Assembly: GCA_022425185.1 (NCBI GenBank)
Contig: JAKMFY010000171.1
Coordinates: forward strand, 1-5,060
Direction: 5' to 3'
Source: Candidatus Poseidoniaceae archaeon
Lineage (GTDB): Archaea > Thermoplasmatota > Poseidoniia > Poseidoniales > Poseidoniaceae
Length of the DNA: 5,060 nt
Shown: positions 1-5,050 of the stretch, piece by piece
How positions within the stretch are numbered: position 1 is the first letter of the stretch
How the letters are laid out: every line of letters begins with the position of its first letter
Position numbers and translations under genes: made by a program
The notes under the pieces: model-generated
Databases searched by the model: none
Told to the model about the DNA's origin: nothing
What the model saw: the letters and a program-made list of their open reading frames with translations, nothing else

Positions 1-435
1 CCACATAAACCATGTCGAGTATTTTCAGTTGATAGAGTGTTTCGAAAGGAAGCAATTGATCGTACACACCTCCCTGAATTCCATCAAATCGAAGGAATCA
101 TCATGGAACCAGGTGCAAATCTTCAGATGCTTGTTACGACACTGAAGACGTTCTATGCCAAGATGGGCTATCCTGAAGTACGTGTACGTCCTGCTTATTT
201 CCCGTATACCGAACCAAGTCTTGAGATCGAAGTCAAGTGGAAAGGTAAGTGGCTCGAACTTGGTGGGGCAGGAATTTTCCGGCCCGAAGTAACAGAGCCT
301 CTTGGAATCACTTCACCAGTTTGTGCATGGGGCATGGGCCTTGAGCGACTGGCTATGCTCGTGCTTGGTCTTGACGATATTCGTCAACTCTACATCTCGG
401 ATTTAGAATGGTTAAGGAACCAACCTTTGTTGTAA
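1..435 (+). CDS. pheS: Phenylalanine--tRNA ligase alpha subunit, C-terminal part (truncated by window edge)
   Basis: This is the catalytic subunit of phenylalanyl-tRNA synthetase, which charges tRNA-Phe with phenylalanine in the cytoplasm as an alpha2-beta2 enzyme. The reading frame is open from base 1, so the 5' end lies outside the window; a GTG at 37 is internal and not a real start. The visible 144 residues cover the class II synthetase catalytic core. The motif 2 region is RVFRKEAID at about residues 12-20, followed by [11 protein letters not shown] (22-32). A substrate-pocket region has [12 protein letters not shown] (67-78) and [12 protein letters not shown] (87-98). Motif 3 is GMGLERL (111-117), with its ATP-binding Arg. 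The HLPEFHQ block and the C-terminal DLEWLR are of the archaeal/eukaryotic type. The beta subunit gene pheT is not directly downstream, since the next gene is a ybjQ homologue. Identity is very secure; only the length is incomplete. Confidence 0.96.
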   Translation, partial: PHKPCRVFSVDRVFRKEAIDRTHLPEFHQIEGIIMEPGANLQMLVTTLKTFYAKMGYPEVRVRPAYFPYTEPSLEIEVKWKGKWLELGGAGIFRPEVTEPLGITSPVCAWGMGLERLAMLVLGLDDIRQLYISDLEWLRNQPLL

Positions 436-450
436 GTATCCTTAGAATAG

Positions 451-458
451 ATACATAA
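451..458 (+). promoter_or_regulatory. Candidate archaeal TATA box for the first ybjQ-like gene
   Basis: The A/T-rich ATACATAA is centred about 27 nt upstream of the ATG at 481. That is the usual distance from an archaeal TATA box to the transcription start, so the mRNA may begin at or very near the start codon (leaderless). There is no clear BRE upstream. The call rests on spacing and base composition only. Confidence 0.4.
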
Positions 459-461
459 GTT

Positions 462-474
462 ACCTTGCCAAGGT
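462..474 (+). promoter_or_regulatory. Perfect 6-bp inverted repeat before the ybjQ-like start codon
   Basis: ACCTTG and CAAGGT flank a single C, giving a 13-base palindrome that ends 6 nt before ATG 481. If it is transcribed, it can fold as a 5-bp stem with a 3-nt loop that pairs AAGG (470-473), the only Shine-Dalgarno-like bases upstream of this start. If the transcript is leaderless, the palindrome instead lies between the TATA box and the start site, a common place for archaeal repressor operators. Which of these applies cannot be told from sequence. Confidence 0.4.
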
Positions 475-480
475 CTTGCC

Positions 481-807
481 ATGTCACAAGGCATGCATCT
501 GTCAAACACTGAAACCGTACCCGGAAAACTCATCACGGGGTCCTTTGGCCTCGTTCAAGGTTCAACCGTTCGAGCAAAGAATGTCTTCAAGGACATCGGA
601 GCAGGGTTCAAGAACATGGTCGGTGGGGAATTAAAAGCCTACACTGAACTTTTACAAGAAGCCCGTAACGAAGCACTACAACGCATGATGATGGATGCTC
701 AAAGCCGAGGTGCTAATGCAATTGTCAACGTACGATTTGCTACATCTGCAGTCGCTGGTGGCGCTGCTGAACTTTTCGCATACGGAACTGCAGTAACTGT
801 CGAGTGA
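481..807 (+). CDS. YbjQ/UPF0145 family protein (soluble)
   Basis: This is a complete 108-residue member of the YbjQ family (Pfam PF01906, labelled putative heavy-metal-binding). These are small soluble proteins reported to form ring-like oligomers, and their biochemical role is unsettled. The whole domain is present: VPGKLITGSFGLVQGSTV at about 13-30, the GGELKAYTELL block (48-58), a helix with EARNEALQRMMMDAQ (60-74), the GANAIVNVRF strand (77-86), and the closing YGTAV (101-105). The length is typical of the family. There is no signal peptide or membrane segment, so it should be cytoplasmic. The ATG at 481 is the natural start, with a TATA-like box about 27 nt upstream. The next gene is a diverged membrane-anchored relative only 9 nt downstream, so the two are almost surely co-transcribed. 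The family call is strong; the metal-binding label should not be read as a proven function. Confidence 0.93.
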   Translation: MSQGMHLSNTETVPGKLITGSFGLVQGSTVRAKNVFKDIGAGFKNMVGGELKAYTELLQEARNEALQRMMMDAQSRGANAIVNVRFATSAVAGGAAELFAYGTAVTVE

Positions 808-809
808 GG
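804..809 (+). promoter_or_regulatory. Ribosome binding site overlapping the upstream stop codon
   Basis: GTGAGG spans the TGA stop (805-807) of the first ybjQ-like gene and ends 7 nt before ATG 817. GAGG can pair with the CCUCC end of archaeal 16S rRNA. The arrangement suggests translational coupling of the two genes. It is the only start in the window with an unpaired, well-spaced Shine-Dalgarno-like motif. Confidence 0.5.
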
Positions 810-816
810 CGATCCC

Positions 817-1317
817 ATGGCTGGAGAGAACTTTTTGTTTTGTCAAATATTTTTCTTATCCTTACCATTGTTTATCTACCTCGGCTCATGGATGTTTGGC
901 AATCTCCATCAAAACAAGCTCTTGCTCAAACTAGAGACCGAAGAAAAGAGTTTACAAGGGCGAGCAAATCCTGTTACCAATCTTTCAAAACCGAGTCAGG
1001 TACGTCAAGTTGATTCATCTTCGCTCGTTATGGAGAGTATTTCAGTCGGCCCCTCTTGGTGGCAAATGTTCACAGGCGGGATTAAGAACCTCTTCGGTGG
1101 TAAAATCCATTCATATGACAAGATGTTGACGTATGGCCGTCGTGTCGTTATTCATCGATTAAGAATCCAGGCTATACAGTCAGGCTTCGATGAAGTCATC
1201 AATCTACGAGTTGAAACATCAATGATAACAAAGAAGTCAAAAGGTGATGACAAGACCGCTGCATACGAATTCACTGCTTATGGTACCGCTATTCGGTATT
1301 CTGCCTCTCAAGATTAA
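817..1317 (+). CDS. Membrane-anchored YbjQ-like protein
   Basis: This 166-residue protein has an N-terminal hydrophobic helix (about residues 6-28, with FFLSLPLFIYLGSWMF) and a polar linker (about 29-70). A diverged YbjQ-type domain follows. The match to the preceding gene is clearest in GGIKNLFGGKIHSYDKML (87-104), in the Arg-rich helix RRVVIHRLRIQA (108-119), and in the closing EFTAYGTAI (151-159). The usual GANAIVNVR strand is altered to GFDEVINLRVE (123-133). The first strands of the domain (about 66-80) are weakly conserved. Lys/Arg residues follow the helix, as in HQNKLLLKLE, so the domain is most likely cytoplasmic and tethered to the inner face of the membrane. The start at 817 follows the upstream stop by 9 nt and has a good ribosome site. 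A partnership with the soluble homologue, perhaps recruiting it to the membrane, is inference from the gene order. The function is unknown. Confidence 0.82.
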   Translation: MAGENFLFCQIFFLSLPLFIYLGSWMFGNLHQNKLLLKLETEEKSLQGRANPVTNLSKPSQVRQVDSSSLVMESISVGPSWWQMFTGGIKNLFGGKIHSYDKMLTYGRRVVIHRLRIQAIQSGFDEVINLRVETSMITKKSKGDDKTAAYEFTAYGTAIRYSASQD

Positions 1318-1335
1318 GTAGTTTGAGCATCACCC

Positions 1336-1353
1336 GGTGTTTTGGGGAACACC
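1336..1353 (+). promoter_or_regulatory. Hairpin abutting the CD36-like gene start codon
   Basis: GGTGTT (1336-1341) and AACACC (1348-1353) form a perfect 6-bp stem around the 6-nt loop TTGGGG. The stem ends one base before the ATG at 1355. The loop carries GGGG, 7 nt from the ATG, the only purine-rich run that could act as a ribosome site. The position supports ATG 1355 over the upstream GTG at 1337, because the GTG would put the hairpin inside the coding region. Confidence 0.5.
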
Positions 1354-1354
1354 T

Positions 1355-4069
1355 ATGGCAAATGAAAAACTAATAGCCGGAGCGATAATGATCATATTGA
1401 ATATTGCTGTCCTGGCACCGATAGCAACAGGCATGGTAGAAGACGCAGTGGAAGACAATTTTGAGACATATCCATATGACTCAGCTTGTGAAGACAGCGA
1501 CTGTACCACTGCAGAAGAAGACTGGGCAACATCGACTTCAGAACGAACTTACTATGCTTGGAATTTAACCAATGCAGATGAAGTTATGGCAGGAGAAGAA
1601 CCAGTTTACGAAAAGGTTGGTCCTTTCCTTTATGATATTACAACAACTCGTAATATTCTCGACTTCAACGAATCCGCAGGTACACTGACCTATGATGAAT
1701 CTAAGGTCTTTGAGTGCTCTGCAGACACATTGAATCCTTGTGATATGCCTATCACTCAACTCAACATTCCTTTCCAACCTCAAGTTGTCGGCGCTACAGG
1801 AACTGCAATTGCCGGAATCATGGACCTCACAAAGGCTGGATTCGCTGCTGGTGCAATCGGTAACGAGATGGAATCTTTCTCTGCTGGTCAAGCAACTGCT
1901 GATGGTCTAGCGACCTCCTACGGTGGTATTCAGATGGGAGCATTGGGTGCACCAATGGATGCAGGCACCGCTTCAATGATGATCGGTGTGGGCTGGTATG
2001 ATGCATACGATGCTTTCTTTGCTTCCATTAACGGTTCACAAATGAACAACATGACCGGAGATGAAGAAATGTTAACTTATACTGATGCGATTCAAGGTGC
2101 TCAATTGATGGCAGCAGGAGGTCCAGGAAATGAGACAGACATTACATTCTTTGGTAACCAATCTATCGGTGATCTCTCCTATGCTTTCGAATCAGCAATA
2201 ATGCCAACAGGCGAAGATGCTTCGCTAACCAGTATGCAAGGTGTTCTCATCCTTGCTGGTCACTGCGACGCTTTCGCTACAGCAACTTATGCTGAAGTCA
2301 TGGCAGATGCAGCAAATGGATTTGCAAACGTTGGAACAATGCAACGTGCAAGTATCTGGGGCTATGCATCCGCTGATATCAACGCTACAATCGCAACAGA
2401 CTTTGCGGTATGTTTCGGTGTTGGAGGTACATTCTCAATGACGCACGGTGGAGCTGATGATGATTGGTTCCAAGATCCTCTTGCAGTCAATGCTTCAACA
2501 CGTATGATGAACTATCTGGGTGTCGATATTGACAACGCTGTTGCTATGGGTCTTCTCTTTGGAGGACAAGGAACTGATATGCCAACAGGTCTTCTTGCAA
2601 CCAATCTTGAAGCAACATCCTTCGGTATTGCTGCATTCGCTGGAATGGATCCTGCTACTGCAATGGCAACCTATGGCCTTGATGCAACACAATATGCTGC
2701 GGTTGGAGCATGGGTTGGCGGATGGCTGACAAGCGTTAGTTCTCTTCCAATGATTCTCCTTGGAGGAACTGGTACAATGACTGCTGAAGAATTCGTTAAC
2801 ATTTCTTTCGGAGCAGAAGATCCAGTCAACGGTGGATACCTCGACAACAGCATCAACCTTGGTGGTGCTTGGGGATCAGCTCTCATTCCAGCATCAGAAG
2901 GTGCACCTTCAATCGCACTTGATGCTGCAATCTCAGGTAACATTCTCTACGGACAACTTGGTCTGACAACGGCATCAGGGGCGACTCTCTTCTTGTTCGG
3001 TGAATTGACAGGCATGACGCCTCCAATTGACTTTGCTACAATGGGACCAGGTGCTCCAATGGAATGGAATTCTGCAACAATTCAAGCACTGTATGGTGTT
3101 GATGCAAATGCTGCAAATGCTCTTCGAACACTCATGATGAGTGTTATTTACGATGATTTCGTTCCTGGATTCCTTGTTGATACCTTTGGAAGCAGTGGTC
3201 AATACATGACCATGCCTCTCGAAAATTGGCTCTATGGATGGAGAGACCCAGTCAGCGCTTTCGTTGCAGGTGACGTAACTGACCCTTCATTGGGATGGTC
3301 CAAACTTGAAACAAACCAAACCTACTTTGGATCTGGTGGAATCTCAACAGGACCTGCTTCAGTTTACGTTATGTGCACTGGACACAACTCAGATTGCGAC
3401 AAGGGTGAAGCAATCAGCGAAGACGGTTCAAATCAACTCTCTTGGAGAAACGATATGATGTTCGCTGAAACCTTTGGCCTTGTTACCCCAGTAAATCTCA
3501 ATGAGACCACTGGTGGATTCCTTACCGGAAGTGGGGACATGGTCAATGCTGGTGGATACGGTGTTACAGAAGTTGTCGATGATGGAACTGGAGACGTAAA
3601 GGGAATACCAGTTGACAAATGGACAGCAAGTGTTGACCCAACTACAAACCCAATTACTGCTAAACTCGTCAAGAGCTTCACGCTCCTTGACGCAACCACA
3701 CCTGCTCTTCCAGTTTACTTTGGAAGCGAGATCTCGATGATGTCTGAAGAAATCTCAGGACTCATCATCTCAGGTTCTTCAACATCTACGTTCTATCTGG
3801 ACACACGAACTGGACTTGATTTGGCTTCAGCGCCAAACATGACCGATTTGCAACCTGTGTTCCAAATTGAACAATCTTCAGAAATTGAAGATGATGATGC
3901 AGAAGACATGGAAAGTGCAATTGTCCAGAACCAAGAGTTCATGGGCTGGTGGATGAACTTTGACAACGGCTTCGATTACGTAGGGCTCTTGCTCTACATC
4001 GGTGGTGTTGCATTGATCATCATGCACTTTGTCATGACTGGCAAAGATGAAGACAAAGATTACTCTTGA
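1355..4069 (+). CDS. CD36/LIMP-2-like scavenger-receptor-family membrane protein with large apical insertion
   Basis: This 904-residue protein has one transmembrane helix at each end (about 6-27 and 874-895), short cytoplasmic tails and a large external domain, which is the CD36 family topology. Landmarks recur in CD36 order. After the first helix, which starts LIAGAI as in human CD36, come YYAWNLTN (66-73), an asparagine/proline-rich strand ending EPVYEKVGPFLYD (82-94, compare GPYxY), TLTYDESKVFE (110-120), WLYGWRDP (625-632, compare LLWGYRDP), a TGxxSD...LSW segment (675-697), GIPVDKW (750-756), LPVYFGSEI (785-793) and FYLDTRTG (813-820, compare the YLDIxPxTG strand). Eukaryotic members are about 470-500 residues and bind or channel fatty acids, sterols and lipoproteins. 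The excess here is a block at about 145-580, rich in Ala, Gly, Met and Thr, placed where CD36 has its ligand-binding helical apex. The external part has eight Cys and about twelve N-glycosylation sequons. The start was set at ATG 1355; GTG 1337 would add six residues. The fold assignment is by eye; a lipid-handling role is inference. Confidence 0.8.
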   Translation: MANEKLIAGAIMIILNIAVLAPIATGMVEDAVEDNFETYPYDSACEDSDCTTAEEDWATSTSERTYYAWNLTNADEVMAGEEPVYEKVGPFLYDITTTRNILDFNESAGTLTYDESKVFECSADTLNPCDMPITQLNIPFQPQVVGATGTAIAGIMDLTKAGFAAGAIGNEMESFSAGQATADGLATSYGGIQMGALGAPMDAGTASMMIGVGWYDAYDAFFASINGSQMNNMTGDEEMLTYTDAIQGAQLMAAGGPGNETDITFFGNQSIGDLSYAFESAIMPTGEDASLTSMQGVLILAGHCDAFATATYAEVMADAANGFANVGTMQRASIWGYASADINATIATDFAVCFGVGGTFSMTHGGADDDWFQDPLAVNASTRMMNYLGVDIDNAVAMGLLFGGQGTDMPTGLLATNLEATSFGIAAFAGMDPATAMATYGLDATQYAAVGAWVGGWLTSVSSLPMILLGGTGTMTAEEFVNISFGAEDPVNGGYLDNSINLGGAWGSALIPASEGAPSIALDAAISGNILYGQLGLTTASGATLFLFGELTGMTPPIDFATMGPGAPMEWNSATIQALYGVDANAANALRTLMMSVIYDDFVPGFLVDTFGSSGQYMTMPLENWLYGWRDPVSAFVAGDVTDPSLGWSKLETNQTYFGSGGISTGPASVYVMCTGHNSDCDKGEAISEDGSNQLSWRNDMMFAETFGLVTPVNLNETTGGFLTGSGDMVNAGGYGVTEVVDDGTGDVKGIPVDKWTASVDPTTNPITAKLVKSFTLLDATTPALPVYFGSEISMMSEEISGLIISGSSTSTFYLDTRTGLDLASAPNMTDLQPVFQIEQSSEIEDDDAEDMESAIVQNQEFMGWWMNFDNGFDYVGLLLYIGGVALIIMHFVMTGKDEDKDYS
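2516..3142 (+). repeat. Degenerate internal protein repeat in the CD36-like insertion
   Basis: Three short segments of the inserted block share a [L/Y]-G-[V/L]-D start followed by an Ala-rich helix-like run: LGVDIDNAVAMGLLFGG (bases 2516-2566), YGLDATQYAAVGAWVGG (2672-2722) and YGVDANAANALRTLMMS (3092-3142). The last one leads directly into the segment before WLYGWRDP. This suggests the insertion grew by duplication of an apex helix. The similarity is at protein level only and is weak. Confidence 0.35.
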
Positions 4070-4082
4070 ATGGGTATTCAAA

Positions 4083-4132
4083 CTTAACATCTATTTGGGA
4101 CGCCTCTCTTGAGGCGTCCCTATAGCGTTAAG
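4083..4132 (+). terminator. Long interrupted hairpin after the CD36-like gene, possible terminator or RNA-stability element
   Basis: The core is a perfect 10-bp GC-rich stem, GGGACGCCTC (4097-4106) with GAGGCGTCCC (4111-4120), closed by the tetraloop TCTT. The stem continues outward through CTAT/ATAG (4091-4094 with 4122-4125) and CTTAAC/GTTAAG (4083-4088 with 4127-4132), each separated by a small 2x1 internal loop. That makes 20 base pairs in 50 nt. There is no U-tract directly after it; the nearest T5 run (4140-4144) lies in the next hairpin. Archaeal termination usually depends on T-runs, so a protective 3' structure, a processing site or a small structured RNA are equally possible. Confidence 0.6.
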
Positions 4133-4133
4133 A

Positions 4134-4153
4134 AGGTCCTTTTTGTAGGACCT
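4134..4153 (+). promoter_or_regulatory. Second hairpin, abutting the start codon of the bitopic membrane protein gene
   Basis: AGGTCCT (4134-4140) and AGGACCT (4147-4153) form a perfect 7-bp stem around the loop TTTTGT. It ends two bases before ATG 4156 and begins one base after the larger hairpin. The right arm contains AGGA (4147-4150), the only Shine-Dalgarno-like bases near this start, so folding would hide them. The T5 run in the loop could also serve as a termination signal for the upstream transcript. Confidence 0.5.
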
Positions 4154-4155
4154 CC

Positions 4156-5016
4156 ATGGACAAACGTGCCAAGGTTTGCTTGATCATCGGAGGAATACTC
4201 CTTCTGGTTGGAATTGGTGGGTTCGCCCTTGGTGTCTCTCAGATTGATGATATCGAAGAAGCTCAACCCGTTTTCGTACTTGAAGAAGTCACAAATGGGA
4301 CGCTGATGGTTGCTGATGAAGATGGCCAAGGCGATGCAGGCTTTACTTTCTTCGTGAAGGGTACGTTTATTGATGCGAACAATGACGATGTATGGGATCA
4401 TTGTCAACAAACCAGTGTTACAGTAACGAACAAACCTGCTATCGTTCGGGCTGCTTGGTCCTCTGTGGGACATGATTTAGAGGGAGAATTTTACAACGAA
4501 GTGCTGGTAAGTGATTCTTTTGATGGATGCGATGCATATTCAGACAATAAGGAGTTCTACCATGAGAATTCGTCATACATTAAACTCGGTCGAGCTTGCT
4601 TCGCATGTGGCGCGGGAGAGTTCTCTTTTGAATCTAATCAATCTGTTTATGTCATAAACGATGATGATTGGAGTGAAGCAGGAACACCAATTGCAATCCT
4701 AGTGCTTGGATTCATTAGCGGATTTGGATCTCTTTGCTGTGGAATTATATTCCTCATTGTAGGAACCATACTTGTCTTTACACTAAAGGATGAAACAGTC
4801 CAACCAATGATGATGAATCAAGATGGAGGATTTGTAATACAACAGAATCTGGCTTCGACATCTCAAATCACTCAGCGAGCAAATCAGACTGTCGTTGAAC
4901 CATATTCGTCTCCACAATCCTCTGATGATGCCACTGAATCAATGAATGAAACAGCAGCAGAACCGTATTCATTCCCATCGACGGACGGTATAAATCCCGA
5001 AGCGAAAGAAGAATAA
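4156..5016 (+). CDS. Bitopic membrane protein with small external domain and repeat-bearing cytoplasmic tail, function unknown
   Basis: I do not recognise a named family for this 286-residue protein. A first transmembrane helix lies at about 7-28, after a basic N-terminus (MDKRAK), so the N-terminus is inside. An acidic external domain follows (about 30-175), then a long hydrophobic stretch (about 177-209, with a Cys194-Cys195 pair and many Gly), and a hydrophilic cytoplasmic tail (about 211-286). The external domain holds a DxNxDDxxD loop at 73-81, like the calcium loops of EF-hand and dockerin modules. It also has four Cys (83, 125, 148, 151, the last two as CFAC) that could form two disulfides, and three N-glycosylation sequons. 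The tail repeats EPYSxP at 248-253 and 269-274. The topology matches the preceding CD36-like protein but no sequence relation is visible. Structured DNA fills the 86-nt gap between the two genes, so separate regulation is likely. The ATG at 4156 directly precedes the basic N-terminus and first helix. The coding call is strong; the function is open. Confidence 0.9.
   Translation: MDKRAKVCLIIGGILLLVGIGGFALGVSQIDDIEEAQPVFVLEEVTNGTLMVADEDGQGDAGFTFFVKGTFIDANNDDVWDHCQQTSVTVTNKPAIVRAAWSSVGHDLEGEFYNEVLVSDSFDGCDAYSDNKEFYHENSSYIKLGRACFACGAGEFSFESNQSVYVINDDDWSEAGTPIAILVLGFISGFGSLCCGIIFLIVGTILVFTLKDETVQPMMMNQDGGFVIQQNLASTSQITQRANQTVVEPYSSPQSSDDATESMNETAAEPYSFPSTDGINPEAKEE
4897..4977 (+). repeat. Repeated EPYSxP motif in the cytoplasmic tail
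   Basis: EPYSSP (bases 4897-4914) and EPYSFP (4960-4977) are separated by 15 residues of Ser/Asp/Glu/Thr-rich, probably disordered sequence. The codons differ between copies, so this is conservation at protein level and not a recent DNA duplication. It may be a short docking motif. Confidence 0.45.
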
Positions 5017-5033
5017 TTTTGTTGTAATTTTTT
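5017..5033 (+). terminator. T-rich archaeal-type terminator
   Basis: Directly after the TAA stop come TTTT (5017-5020) and TTTTTT (5028-5033), separated by GTTGTAA. Archaeal RNA polymerase terminates at such T-runs without needing a hairpin. This ends the transcript of the bitopic membrane protein gene. Confidence 0.6.
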
Positions 5034-5037
5034 ACCG

Positions 5038-5050
5038 TACATATATACCC
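5038..5050 (+). promoter_or_regulatory. TATA box of the next gene downstream
   Basis: ATATATA (5041-5047) lies just after the T-run, in non-coding sequence, and matches the archaeal TATA consensus well. A transcription start about 25 nt further on would fall outside the window, so the gene it serves is not visible. Strand is assumed from the neighbouring genes; the element is nearly symmetric. Confidence 0.5.

Noticed and set aside
37..435. GTG 37 as a true start of a short pheS-like gene
   Set aside because: The frame is open to base 1 and the bases before 37 encode residues leading into motif 2, so the gene is cut by the window edge.
436..454. Weak GTATC/GATAC inverted repeat just after pheS as a terminator
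   Set aside because: It has only 5 A/T-rich base pairs around a 9-nt loop and no T-run. It could easily arise by chance.
804..1013. 69-residue reading frame overlapping the start of the membrane-anchored YbjQ-like gene
   Set aside because: It is a shadow of the longer frame at 817-1317, which has clear family motifs and the better start.
1337..1354. GTG 1337 as the start of the CD36-like gene (adds six residues)
   Set aside because: ATG 1355 gives a normal short N-terminus before the first helix, and the extra codons lie inside the start-abutting hairpin. GTG 1337 has no ribosome site. It is not fully excluded.
1565..4090. Several minus-strand and alternate-frame open stretches inside the CD36-like gene
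   Set aside because: They are fully overlapped by a 904-residue frame with family motifs. Their translations are Ser/Cys- or Pro-rich with no recognisable domain, typical of antisense shadows.
4097..4120. Bacterial-type intrinsic terminator
   Set aside because: The stem-loop is strong, but CTATAGCG follows it instead of a U-tract, and the neighbouring pheS is archaeal in type. It is kept only as a possible terminator.
4120..4473. 117-residue minus-strand frame opposite the bitopic membrane protein gene
   Set aside because: It has no domain or promoter signal, and the + strand protein has a coherent helix-ectodomain-helix-tail layout.
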